DNA of 64,000 bases from contig NZ_JABFAU010000013.1 in the NCBI RefSeq assembly GCF_017168335.1, positions 620,153 through 684,152 of the forward strand. The letters run 5' to 3'. Position 1 is the first letter of the stretch; the number at the start of each line of letters is the position of its first letter. This DNA is from Rhodococcus sp. KRD162. Its GTDB lineage: Bacteria; Actinomycetota; Actinomycetes; Mycobacteriales; Mycobacteriaceae. Made by a program: the position numbers and the translations under genes. Below, in pieces: positions 27,156 through 37,315 of the stretch. The notes under the pieces are model-generated. The model was not told the origin of the DNA. It saw nothing but the letters and a program-made list of their open reading frames with translations, and did not search any database.

Positions 27156-28594
27156 CCCTCGTCCTACGCTATGCCGCCCGCAGTGACCGCGGTCTCGTTC
27201 GATCGAACAACGAGGACTCCGTGTATGCCGGGGCTCGGCTACTGGCCCTGGCCGACGGCATGGGCGGGCACGCTGCCGGTGAAGTGGCGTCGCAGTTGAT
27301 GATCGCCGCCCTGGCTCACCTCGACGACGACGAACCCGGTGACGACTTGCTGGGCAAGCTCGAAGCAGCCACCCGTGAGGGCAACGCCTCCATCGCGGAT
27401 CAGGTCGAGGACGAACCCGAGCTCGACGGTATGGGCACGACGCTCACCGCAATCTTGTTCGCGGGCAAACGAATCGGACTGGTCCACATCGGCGACTCAC
27501 GCGCGTACATGCTGCGCGACGGATCGCTCACCCAGATCACCCGCGACGACACCTTCGTTCAGTCACTCGTCGACGAGGGCCGCATCACCGCCGAGCAGGC
27601 ACACACCCATCCGCAGCGTTCGCTGATCATGCGGGCCCTCACCGGCAACGAGATCGAGCCGACGCTCACCGTTCGGGAAGTACGGGCAGGTGATCGTTAC
27701 CTGCTGTGCTCCGACGGCCTCTCGGACGTCGTCAGCGACGAGACCATCGAGAACACCATGAACGAGGGCGAAACCGGTCCCTGCGCCGATCGACTCATCG
27801 AACTCGCCCTGCGTAGCGGCGGGCCGGACAACGTGACGGTCGTCGTCGCCGACGTCATCGACCTCGATTACGGACAGAGCCACCCGATCCTCGGCGGCGC
27901 TGCCAGCACCGAGGACGAGGAGGACGCACCTCCGCCCAACACCGCAGCAGGACGGGCCGCCGCGATGCGGCCACCACGGTCGACGCCCAAACGAGTCACC
28001 GCCCCGGTGGTCGCGCCCGAGAAGAAGTCACACAAACTGCGCTGGAGTTTGATCGCCCTGACCCTGGTTGTGTTGGCGGGAATCGGTGTGTTCGTGGCCA
28101 ATTCGATCATCAAGGGCAACTACTACGTCGGCGCCGACAACGGTAAGGTCACCGTGCTGCGCGGTCTACCCGGCTCGGTCCTGGGATACTCGTTGCAGAG
28201 TGTGGAACTGACCGGCTGCCTCGCAGACGACGGCACCGTCACACTCAGCGGCCCCGATGCAGTTCCCGCAGACTGCAATCCGTTCGAGATCGACGACCTC
28301 CTGCCTGCGGCGCGCGAGCAGGTCACCACCGGACTGCCCTCGGGATCCCTCGAGGATGCGCGCGGACAGATCGAGCGCTTGGCGTCCGGAGATCTGCTGC
28401 AGGTCTGCGAGACCGAGCCGGTCGTCACCACCACCGTCGAACCGACCCCGACGACGATCATCCCGCCGCCCGGAGTGCCTCTGCCCCAGGCCGAACAGGA
28501 GCCGGTACCGGACCTCGCACCGACCACCACCGCGGTGCCGACCCCGACGGTTCCCCAGATTCCCGGCCAGAACTGCAGGACCGGTACTCAATGA
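27152..28594 (+). CDS. pstP: PP2C-type serine/threonine phosphatase PstP
   Basis: 480 aa from GTG 27152. The N-terminal 240 residues are a PPM/PP2C domain: RSNNEDSVYAG, ALADGMGGHAAGEVAS, HIGDSRAYMLRDG and SGGPDNVTVVVADV carry the metal-binding aspartates. A proline/lysine-rich linker leads to one membrane segment (about 292-314, WSLIALTLVVLAGIGVFVA). An extracellular domain and a Thr/Pro-rich tail follow. PstP removes phosphate from PknA, PknB and their substrates at the division site. The stop overlaps the rodA ATG. Confidence 0.97.
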   Translation: MTLVLRYAARSDRGLVRSNNEDSVYAGARLLALADGMGGHAAGEVASQLMIAALAHLDDDEPGDDLLGKLEAATREGNASIADQVEDEPELDGMGTTLTAILFAGKRIGLVHIGDSRAYMLRDGSLTQITRDDTFVQSLVDEGRITAEQAHTHPQRSLIMRALTGNEIEPTLTVREVRAGDRYLLCSDGLSDVVSDETIENTMNEGETGPCADRLIELALRSGGPDNVTVVVADVIDLDYGQSHPILGGAASTEDEEDAPPPNTAAGRAAAMRPPRSTPKRVTAPVVAPEKKSHKLRWSLIALTLVVLAGIGVFVANSIIKGNYYVGADNGKVTVLRGLPGSVLGYSLQSVELTGCLADDGTVTLSGPDAVPADCNPFEIDDLLPAAREQVTTGLPSGSLEDARGQIERLASGDLLQVCETEPVVTTTVEPTPTTIIPPPGVPLPQAEQEPVPDLAPTTTAVPTPTVPQIPGQNCRTGTQ

Positions 28595-30048
28595 GCTCCA
28601 CTGCTTCTACGGGAGGGTCCTTTCCGAGTCCGCCCGGAGGATTCGCTCCCGCACCGGTCCAATCGAATCGGCGCGGCGTCGAACTACTTCTGCTCGGTGC
28701 CGCGGTCCTGATCACGACGATCTCGCTGGTGTTGGTCGAGGCGAGCCAGGAACAAACCATCACCTGGGACCTCGCCAAGTACGCCGTCGCGTATCTCGCG
28801 CTGATGACGGTGGCGCACCTGGCAGTACGACGCTTCGCGCCCTACGCCGATCCGCTGCTGCTGCCGATCGTCGCGCTGCTCAACGGACTGGGCCTGGTGC
28901 TCATTCACCGCCTCGATCTGGCCGACCAACAGCAGGCGCTGTATCTCGGCAACCCGATTCCGTCACCCGATGCCACCCAGCAGGTGCTCTGGACGACGCT
29001 CGCGATCGCCGGTTTCGTGGCACTGCTGGTGCTGCTGCGCGATTATCGGACGCTGGCACGTTACGGCTACACCCTCGGCCTCGCCGGCCTGGTGCTGCTG
29101 GCCATCCCGGCGATGCTGCCCTCGGCGTTCTCGGAGGTCAACGGCTCGAAGATCTGGATTCGGTTGCCCGGATTCAGTTTGCAGCCCGGTGAGTTCGCCA
29201 AGATTCTGCTGTTGATCTTCTTCGCGTCACTGCTGGTATCCAAGCGCGAACTGTTCACCACGGCGGGCAAGCACTGGCTCGGGATGGACTTCCCTCGTGC
29301 CCGCGATCTCGGACCCGTCATCGTCGTCTGGCTCGTCTCTGTTGCGGTGTTGGTGTTCGAGAAGGACCTCGGTACGTCGCTGCTGATCTTCAGCACCGTG
29401 CTGGTGATGATCTACATCGCCACCGAACGCGTGGGCTGGATCATCATCGGTAGCGGGATGTTGCTCGTGGGGTTCTTCTTCGCCTACCAGGCGTTCCGTC
29501 ACGTTCGCGTGCGCACGTTGACCTGGCTGGATCCGTTCGCCGACTACAACAACACCGGATATCAGATTTCCCAATCGCTGTTCGGGCTCGCCACCGGCGG
29601 CCTCGCCGGCACCGGGCTCGGTAGCGGCCGACCGTCCCAGGTGCCGTTCCCCAAAACCGACTTCATCATCGCCACCGTCGGGGAAGAGCTCGGCCTCATC
29701 GGGCTGGCCGCAGTCCTGATCCTGTACCTGCTGTTCATCATTCGAGGCATGCGAACCGCTCTCGCCGTGCGAGACAGCTTCGGTAAGTTGCTGGCGGCCG
29801 GCCTGTCGTTCACGGTCGCCATCCAGCTGTTCGTCGTCGTCGGCGGTGTGACCAAGCTGATTCCACTGACCGGACTGACCACCCCGTACATGTCCTACGG
29901 CGGATCCTCGCTGCTGGCGAACTACCTGTTGGTGGCGTTGCTGATCAAGATCTCCGACGCCGCCCGTGAACCTGCGACACCCAAGAAGAAGCCCGCTGTC
30001 GCCACCCCGATCGCCGAGGCGCCGACCGAAATGGTGAAGCGCGCATGA
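28591..30048 (+). CDS. rodA: SEDS-family glycosyltransferase RodA/FtsW
   Basis: 485 aa with at least ten membrane segments. SEDS signatures include LPGFSLQPGEFAKI, DLGTSLLIFSTVLVMIYIATERVG, DYNNTGYQISQSLFGLATGGL, DFIIATVGEELGLIG and TGLTTPYMSYGGSSLLANY. SEDS proteins polymerise lipid II into glycan strands together with a class B penicillin-binding protein, and the partner pbpA follows directly with an ATGA overlap. Its place in the pknA/pknB operon identifies it as the elongation-type RodA of Mycobacteriales. Confidence 0.96.
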   Translation: MSSTASTGGSFPSPPGGFAPAPVQSNRRGVELLLLGAAVLITTISLVLVEASQEQTITWDLAKYAVAYLALMTVAHLAVRRFAPYADPLLLPIVALLNGLGLVLIHRLDLADQQQALYLGNPIPSPDATQQVLWTTLAIAGFVALLVLLRDYRTLARYGYTLGLAGLVLLAIPAMLPSAFSEVNGSKIWIRLPGFSLQPGEFAKILLLIFFASLLVSKRELFTTAGKHWLGMDFPRARDLGPVIVVWLVSVAVLVFEKDLGTSLLIFSTVLVMIYIATERVGWIIIGSGMLLVGFFFAYQAFRHVRVRTLTWLDPFADYNNTGYQISQSLFGLATGGLAGTGLGSGRPSQVPFPKTDFIIATVGEELGLIGLAAVLILYLLFIIRGMRTALAVRDSFGKLLAAGLSFTVAIQLFVVVGGVTKLIPLTGLTTPYMSYGGSSLLANYLLVALLIKISDAAREPATPKKKPAVATPIAEAPTEMVKRA

Positions 30049-31529
30049 ACACTCCCCTACGCCGCGTCTCCATCGCCATCATGGTGATGGTGGTCGCCCT
30101 GCTCGCCAACGCCACCTACGTTCAGGTCATCAAGGCCGACAGTTTGCGTACCGACCCGAGAAACTCACGGGTCCTGCTCGACGAGTACTCCCGCCAACGC
30201 GGTCAGATCTCGGCGGGTGGGCAGGTACTCGCGTCCTCCGTCGCCACCGACGACCGATACAAGTACCTGCGCACCTACCCGCAGAATTCGATCTCGCCAT
30301 CGAGCCCCGAGGCCAACGCGCCGGTCACCGGCTACTACTCGATGCTGTACTCGAGCAGCGGACTCGAACGCGCCGAGGACCCGGTCCTCAACGGTTCCGA
30401 CGACCGTCTCTTCGGCGGACGCCTGTTCGACCTCATCTCCGGCCGGGATCCCCGCGGCGGCAACGTGGTCACCACCATCGACCCCGTCGTTCAGCAGGTC
30501 GCATACGACCAGCTCACAGCCAAGGGATACACCGGTTCGGTCGTGGCCCTCGACCCCGCCACCGGCAACATCCTCGCCATGGCCAGCACCCCGAGCTACG
30601 ACCCCAACCTGCTCGCCAGCCATGACGGTGTCACCACGACGACAGCGTGGGAGGACCTCAGCAACGACCCCGACAAGCCGATGGTCAACCGCGCCATCTC
30701 GCAGACCTACCCGCCCGGATCCACCTTCAAGGTGATCACCACCGCGGCCGCTCTCGAGGCGGGCGCAACGCCGGACGATCAGCTGACGGCCGCGTCGAAC
30801 ATCACGCTGCCGGGCACCTCGACGACGCTCGAGAACTACAACGGTTCGACGTGTGGCAGCGGCCAGACCGCGTCGTTGCGTGAAGCGTTCGCGCGCTCGT
30901 GCAACACCGCGTTCGTCGAACTCGGCATCGACACCGGGGTGGACAAGATGCGCGACGCCGCCGCCGCGTTCGGTATCGGCGAGGACATCACGATTCCACT
31001 TCCGGTGGCCGACAGCACCATCGGGCCGATCGACGACGACGCGGCATTGGGCCAGTCCAGCATCGGCCAGCGCGACGTAGCACTGACCCCCCTGCAGGAT
31101 GCCGTCATCGCCGCAACCGTCGCCAACGGCGGTGTGCGGATGGCTCCGAACCTGGTGCAGCAGTTGCAGTCTCCTGATCTGTCCGATCTGTCGAACTATC
31201 AGCCCAAAGCCATGGGAGCGGCCATCAGCCCGGAGACCGCTGCAACTCTGACCGATCTGATGATCGGTGCCGAGAACGACACCAGCGGCGAAGGCAAGAT
31301 CCCCGGCGTGCAGATCGCCTCGAAAACCGGTACGGCAGAACACGGTTCCGATCCACGCAACACTCCTCCGCATGCCTGGTACATCGCATTCGCACCCGCG
31401 AAGGACCCCAAGGTCGCCATCGCGGTGATCGTCGAGAACGGTGGCGACCGGGCACTGGCAGCCACCGGTGGATCCGTGGCCGCACCCGTCGGACGCGCCG
31501 TCATCGCAGCGGCATTGCAGGGGAGGTGA
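30045..31529 (+). CDS. pbpA: Class B penicillin-binding protein PbpA
   Basis: 494 aa. One N-terminal membrane anchor (about residues 9-29, IAIMVMVVALLANATYVQV) precedes a dimerisation domain and a transpeptidase domain. The catalytic motifs are SxxK with Ser226 (PPGSTFK), SxN at 285-287 (SCN) and KTG from Lys427 (SKTGTAEH). It cross-links peptidoglycan outside the membrane, partnered by RodA. In M. tuberculosis PknB phosphorylates PbpA; the gene order here is the same. Its stop is five bases before the pknA start. Confidence 0.97.
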   Translation: MNTPLRRVSIAIMVMVVALLANATYVQVIKADSLRTDPRNSRVLLDEYSRQRGQISAGGQVLASSVATDDRYKYLRTYPQNSISPSSPEANAPVTGYYSMLYSSSGLERAEDPVLNGSDDRLFGGRLFDLISGRDPRGGNVVTTIDPVVQQVAYDQLTAKGYTGSVVALDPATGNILAMASTPSYDPNLLASHDGVTTTTAWEDLSNDPDKPMVNRAISQTYPPGSTFKVITTAAALEAGATPDDQLTAASNITLPGTSTTLENYNGSTCGSGQTASLREAFARSCNTAFVELGIDTGVDKMRDAAAAFGIGEDITIPLPVADSTIGPIDDDAALGQSSIGQRDVALTPLQDAVIAATVANGGVRMAPNLVQQLQSPDLSDLSNYQPKAMGAAISPETAATLTDLMIGAENDTSGEGKIPGVQIASKTGTAEHGSDPRNTPPHAWYIAFAPAKDPKVAIAVIVENGGDRALAATGGSVAAPVGRAVIAAALQGR

Positions 31530-31534
31530 GATAG

Positions 31535-32904
<1,370 letters not shown>

Positions 32905-32908
<4 letters not shown>

Positions 32909-34842
32909 CGACTCCCCGTACGCTGTCCTCTCGCTACGAGCTGGGCGAGATACTCGGTTTCGGAGGCATGTCCGAGGTTCACCTGGCACGCGACACTCGG
33001 CTCGACCGCGACGTCGCCATCAAGGTTCTGCGCGCCGACCTCGCTCGCGACCCCACGTTCTATCTGAGGTTCCGACGCGAAGCCCAGAACGCCGCAGCCT
33101 TGAACCACCCCGCCATCGTCGCCGTGTACGACACCGGGGAAGCAGAGACCGAAGCAGGTCCGCTCCCGTTCATCGTCATGGAATACGTCGACGGTGACAC
33201 CCTGCGAGACATCGTGCGCGCAGAGGGACCCATGGCGCCGCGTCGAGCCATGGAGGTCATCGCCGACGTCTGCGCTGCACTCGATTTCAGCCACCGCAAC
33301 GGCATCGTGCACCGCGACGTCAAGCCCGCCAACATCATGATCAACCACGCCGGCGCAGTGAAGGTGATGGACTTCGGCATCGCCCGGGCCATCGCCGATT
33401 CCTCGTCGCCGATGACCCAGACTGCGGCCGTCATCGGAACCGCCCAATATCTCTCTCCCGAACAGGCCCGCGGCGAGCAGGTCGACGCCCGATCGGACGT
33501 CTACTCACTCGGCTGTGTGCTGTTCGAGATCCTCACCGGCGAGCCGCCCTTCACCGGTGATTCTCCGGTCGCCGTCGCCTACCAGCACGTACGCGAGGAT
33601 CCTCAGCTGCCGTCGCTGGTCAACGACACCGTCCCGCGCGAACTCGATTCGATCATCCTCAAGGCCATGGCCAAGAACCCGGCCAACCGCTATCAGAGCG
33701 CAGCCGAGATGCGCACCGATCTGGTTCGCGTCCTCGGCGGGCAACGCCCGAGCGCACCGATGGTGATGAACGACGAGGACCGAACCACCATTCTCGGCTC
33801 GGTCGACGCCCGGCAAGCCGACTTCTCCGGCAAGGACAAACCCGCCTCGGTCGGCGAGCCACCCCGGCGATCGCGGCACGGCGAACCCGAGCCGGAACGC
33901 AGTCGCCGTGGCCTGAAGATCGCGCTCATCTCCATCGCGTCCGTTGTCGTCGTCGCTATCGTCGGCGCATTCCTGTGGTCGCTCGGGCCCGGTGCGGCCC
34001 CCAAGACGGTCACCGTGCCGACCGTCGTCGGACTGGCCGCAGACGAGGCACAGCGGCAGCTCGAGAACTCCGGCCTGCGCGTCACGGTGCAGGAGAAACC
34101 CGACGCATCGATCCCGGAAGGGTCGGCGATCGGCACCAACCCCGCCGCCGGATCACAAACCGAATCGCCCGGTGGAATTCAGCTCGACGTGTCTTCCGGA
34201 CCCCAACAGGTGCAGGTGCCGCGCCTGACCGGAAAAACGCAACAGGAAGCATCCGACATCCTCGCCGAGGTAGGGCTCGAGCTCGACCCCACGATCGCCC
34301 GCGCCCCCTCGACTCCCGAGAACCTGGACAAGGTCGTCGAACAGAACCCGTCGTCGGGCGTGAGCATGAACGCCAGCTCGCAGGTTCGCATCACGCTCGG
34401 CTCGGGACCCGCTCAGGTACGCATGCCCAACGTCGTCGGACAGTCCGTCGACGTGGCGCAGCCGAACGTCGAGGGAGCCGGACTGCGCGTCCAGGTTCAG
34501 AGCATCGACTCGATGCAACCTGTGGGTCAGGTCGTGTCCACCGACCCCGCAGGTGGCACCAATGTCGCCGAGAACTCCGTCGTCACGCTGCGAATTTCCA
34601 ACGGCGACAAGATCCCGATGCCGGACCTGTCCGGTCTCACCGAAACTCAGGCGCTCTCGGAGTTGGAAGCGGCCGGCTGGACCGGAACCCGGTCGGATCT
34701 GTCGACGTCGAGCCAATCGCAGTTGGACCCACTGATGGTCGGCCGAATCGTCGAACAAGAGCAGCCGGCAGGTTCGGAGATCAGCAAGACCGACACCATC
34801 TCCGTGCGTATCGGGGTGTTGGGGCTACCCAGCGGGCGCTAG
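32905..34842 (+). CDS. pknB: Serine/threonine protein kinase PknB with four PASTA domains
   Basis: 645 aa, overlapping pknA by four bases. The kinase domain has [11 protein letters not shown], Lys40 in VAIKVL, Asp138 in [15 protein letters not shown] and [15 protein letters not shown] membrane segment lies at about 337-357 ([20 protein letters not shown]). Four PASTA repeats follow, starting near [43 protein letters not shown] and [14 protein letters not shown]. They bind muropeptide or lipid II and report on the cell wall. This is the last gene of the operon; a hairpin follows at once. Confidence 0.97.
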
Positions 34843-34844
34843 CA

Positions 34845-34883
34845 TCGAAGCTCAGGCGAACGCTTCGGCGACCTGAGCTTCGA
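34845..34883. terminator. Bidirectional terminator-like hairpin between pknB and trpG
   Basis: TCGAAGCTCAG (34845-34855) and CTGAGCTTCGA (34873-34883) form a perfect 11-bp stem with a 17-base loop. The structure starts three bases after the pknB stop and covers the last codons and stop of the convergent trpG gene, so it can serve both transcripts. No T-run is present. Confidence 0.6.
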
Positions 34884-35493
34884 GCTTGGCGACGAGACCC
34901 GGGTCGACCGGCATGCCGCACACGGCGAGCCAATTGGCCAGCATGCGGTGACCGCCTTCGGTGAGGATGGATTCCGGGTGGAACTGCACTCCGTGGATCG
35001 GTAGGTCGATGTGCCTCATCGCCATCACCAAACCGGATTCGGTGCGACCGATCACCTCGAGCTCGGCCGGAATCGTGTCGGCCCGGACTGTCAGGGAGTG
35101 GTACCGCGTCGCGGTGAAGGGGTCCTGCATCCCCTCGAGAACTCCGACGCCCGAATGCTGCACCGAACTGGTCTTGCCGTGCAGCAACTCCGGGGCCTTC
35201 TCGACGGTGGCACCGAAGACAGCACCGATGGCCTGGTGGCCGAGGCATACGCCGAGGAGCGGGGTCTTCGCCCTGGCGCAGGCCGAGACCAGGTCCATCG
35301 ACGCTCCGGCCCGCTGCGGTGTACCCGGGCCGGGGCTGAGCAGAATCCCGTCGAATCGGGCGGCTACGGCATCGCGGTCGGCGAGTCGCTCGTCGTCGTT
35401 GCGCCAGACCTCGACATCGGCGTTCAGCTGGCCCAGGTACTGGACGAGGTTGAACACGAAGCTGTCGTAGTTGTCGACGACGAGAATGCGCAT
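34852..35493 (-). CDS. trpG: Class I glutamine amidotransferase, anthranilate/aminodeoxychorismate synthase component II
   Basis: 213 aa. The triad-type glutaminase signatures are present: LLSPGPGTPQ near residue 52, nucleophile Cys83 in GVCLGHQAIG, and GVQFHPESILTEGG near the C-terminus with the catalytic His and Glu. It hydrolyses glutamine and hands ammonia to a chorismate-using synthase for tryptophan or folate. In M. tuberculosis the equivalent gene, Rv0013 trpG, lies in the same place. No component I gene is nearby, so the pathway (TrpG or PabA) is unsettled and both may be served. Confidence 0.93.
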   Translation of the reverse strand: MRILVVDNYDSFVFNLVQYLGQLNADVEVWRNDDERLADRDAVAARFDGILLSPGPGTPQRAGASMDLVSACARAKTPLLGVCLGHQAIGAVFGATVEKAPELLHGKTSSVQHSGVGVLEGMQDPFTATRYHSLTVRADTIPAELEVIGRTESGLVMAMRHIDLPIHGVQFHPESILTEGGHRMLANWLAVCGMPVDPGLVAKLEAQVAEAFA

Positions 35494-35506
35494 GTCGACA
35501 GCGTAC

Positions 35507-36253
35507 TCAGCTCGGCTGCGCGAACCTCATGCGCACCGATTCGGCATAGGCGGGGACAGAGATGTCCTGGGCGTTCGCGACGTCGTACCGCAGTCCGTAG
35601 CGCACCGCGTACTGCTCGTACAGGCGCACACCCGGCTCGTTCTTCAGCGCCGCACGCAGTCGGTCCTGGTCACCGATCGCCTTCATCACGTACGGCGGAC
35701 TGTACGTCCGACCACCGAGCAACAATGTGTTGCCGATGCAGCGCGGCGCCGACGACGCCACCAGCCGTTGATCCTGCATCGAGATCGCCGACGCCCCGCC
35801 CGTCCACAGAGCGTTGAGCACGCTCTGCACATCGACCTGATGGACCACCAGATCGTCGGGGGCCGCATCGGAGGCGTACGCACCGTCCGGCCCGCGGGGA
35901 GCATCGGCCATCGTGACGGTCACGCCCACACCCGACGCGGCCTCCCGCCCGGCCGCGTCCGCGAGCGCGTCGATGCGAGCCAACGCGTCGGCGACATCGC
36001 TGTCGCCTTCGGCAGTGCGCTGCTGACTGATATCGACCTGCTGTTCGAGCGAGTCTCTCCTGCGCTGGGCATCCTCACTGCTGCTCTGAGCCGCCTCGAC
36101 GAGATCGGCGAGTCGAGTGGTGTCCCCGCCGCGCAACTCGGTGCCGTCCGATGCATGTCTGGTGGTACCGAGCAGCAAGCCGACGACAGCACAGACCGCG
36201 ACGGCGAGGACCCACCAGCGGGTCTCGGCGGAACTGGTCGAAGGTCGTCTCAC
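35507..36253 (-). CDS. DUF881 family membrane-anchored protein (Rv0012-like)
   Basis: 248 aa. One N-terminal membrane segment (about residues 12-30, WWVLAVAVCAVVGLLLG) is followed by a helical, probably coiled-coil part (LVEAAQSSSEDAQRRRDSLEQQV). The DUF881 domain comes next, with GVGVTVTMADAP, VHQVDVQSVLNALWTGGA, RCIGNTLLLGGRTYSPPYVM and a closing YGLRYDV. It is the syntenic partner of crgA and likely acts outside the membrane in division or wall assembly, but its role is unproven. It is divergent from crgA; the 200-base gap holds a DnaA box and a short hairpin at 36273-36295. Confidence 0.88.
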   Translation of the reverse strand: MRRPSTSSAETRWWVLAVAVCAVVGLLLGTTRHASDGTELRGGDTTRLADLVEAAQSSSEDAQRRRDSLEQQVDISQQRTAEGDSDVADALARIDALADAAGREAASGVGVTVTMADAPRGPDGAYASDAAPDDLVVHQVDVQSVLNALWTGGASAISMQDQRLVASSAPRCIGNTLLLGGRTYSPPYVMKAIGDQDRLRAALKNEPGVRLYEQYAVRYGLRYDVANAQDISVPAYAESVRMRFAQPS

Positions 36254-36397
36254 GGGTGCTCTCGATTTGTCCGGTGGGCCGGTGCTGGGCCCACCTGGGT
36301 TAGCGTGTACAGAAACCTGAGCGGTAAGGCCACGGTCCTTGGGGAGACACTAGCCTGGGGATGCACGATCCCGCCGATTCACAGGTTCCGTCGTCAG

Positions 36398-36406
36398 TTG
36401 TCCACA
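36398..36406. promoter_or_regulatory. DnaA box upstream of crgA
   Basis: TTGTCCACA is an exact match to the preferred actinobacterial DnaA box, 48 bases before the crgA start and 145 bases from the DUF881 start. With the three boxes at 36755-36794 it makes a cluster of four within 400 bases, some 20 kb from oriC. Confidence 0.55.
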
Positions 36407-36453
36407 GGTACGGCCGCAGGGCCGATGACCGTCACGAACGCGAAGAGGAAGCA

Positions 36454-36717
36454 ATGCCGAAGTCCAAGGTACGGAAGAAGAACGACTACACGATCAACCC
36501 GGCGAACCGGACGCCGGTCAAGGTCAACGCGGGGCCGTCACCGGCCTGGTACGTCGTGCTCATGCTGGGTTTCATGGTGGTCGGGCTGCTGTGGCTGATC
36601 GTCTACTACCTCGCTGCCGACGACATCGCCTTCATCGGAAACCTCGGTGCCTACAACTTCCTGATCGGCTTCGGCTTCATGGTCGTCGGGCTCGTGATGA
36701 CCATGCGGTGGCGCTGA
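36454..36717 (+). CDS. crgA: Cell division protein CrgA
   Basis: 87 aa, the usual CrgA size. A basic N-terminus (MPKSKVRKKNDYT) is followed by NPANRTPVKVNAGPSPAWYV and two membrane segments (about 32-52 and 61-83) joined by a short loop. CrgA is a small septum protein that interacts with FtsZ, FtsI and, in mycobacteria, CwsA, coordinating division with wall growth. Its position between DUF881 and the PH-domain gene is the mycobacterial order. ATG 36454 has GAAGAGGAAGC just upstream. Confidence 0.96.
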   Translation: MPKSKVRKKNDYTINPANRTPVKVNAGPSPAWYVVLMLGFMVVGLLWLIVYYLAADDIAFIGNLGAYNFLIGFGFMVVGLVMTMRWR

Positions 36718-36753
36718 GCGACGGTCGAGTTACATCGATGTCATTCATCCCCA

Positions 36754-37239
36754 ATGTGGATAGACCCTGTGGATAACTTCTCGAACAATCCACAGGGTGT
36801 GTATCGACAGCAGTGGGCGACGCCGGTCGTCGCCATCGGAGCCCTGGTGGTCGGCGGAATCGCGCTCGGAATCGGCGCCGCATTCACCTCTTCCGACGCA
36901 GCCGGCGCATTCCTCGTCGGACTGGCCGCCGTCGGGATGTGGATAATCGCAGCCCTCGCCGCAGTGCAGCGCCCACGCCTGGCCATCACACACGACGGTT
37001 CACTGGTGATGAAACGCTTCACCGGCATCCGCACGTACGCCCGCACGGACATCGTCCGCGCCAAAATAGTGCGATACCCCCGACTCGGCCGACGCGTCCC
37101 CATGCTCGAACTCGACCTCCGCCCGCCCGGAGAGGACGACGATCGGTTGATCATCTTCGGCAGATGGGACCTCGGCACCAACCCTCAGGACGTGTTCGAT
37201 GCCCTCGAGGCGCATGGTCTGGTGCCGCGCGACTCCTGA
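36754..37239 (+). CDS. PH-domain (Rv0010c-like) membrane protein
   Basis: 161 aa from ATG 36754, or 146 aa from the in-frame GTG at 36799 (VYRQQWATPV), which would place the DnaA-box cluster at 36755-36794 upstream rather than inside the gene. Two membrane segments (about 25-70) are followed by a cytoplasmic bacterial PH-like domain with RPRLAITHDGSLVMKRFTG, YPRLGRRVPMLELDL and FGRWDLGTNPQDVFDAL. The last motif is characteristic of the Rv0010c group. Function unknown; the conserved location beside crgA suggests an envelope role. Confidence 0.85.
   Translation: MWIDPVDNFSNNPQGVYRQQWATPVVAIGALVVGGIALGIGAAFTSSDAAGAFLVGLAAVGMWIIAALAAVQRPRLAITHDGSLVMKRFTGIRTYARTDIVRAKIVRYPRLGRRVPMLELDLRPPGEDDDRLIIFGRWDLGTNPQDVFDALEAHGLVPRDS
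36755..36794. promoter_or_regulatory. Cluster of three DnaA-box-like sites
   Basis: TGTGGATAG (36755-36763), TGTGGATAA (36768-36776, exact reverse complement of TTATCCACA) and CAATCCACA (36786-36794). The first two point one way and the third the other. They lie over the first 15 codons of the annotated PH-protein frame, or directly upstream if translation starts at GTG 36799. Confidence 0.6.
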
Positions 37240-37257
37240 TCGCTCGGGGCCCGTCGG

Positions 37258-37312
37258 TACTCAATGTGACGTTGAGTGGACTTTTTGGGGGTCAATGGCA
37301 CATCGAGTGGAT
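37258..37312 (+). repeat. Composite intergenic repeat, copy 4
   Basis: TACTCAATGTGAC ... ACTTTTTGGGGG ... GGCACATCGAGTGG shows the same two-unit structure, with two mismatches in the outer stem. It fills the gap between the convergent PH-protein and rhomboid genes. Confidence 0.8.
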
Positions 37313-37315
37313 TTG

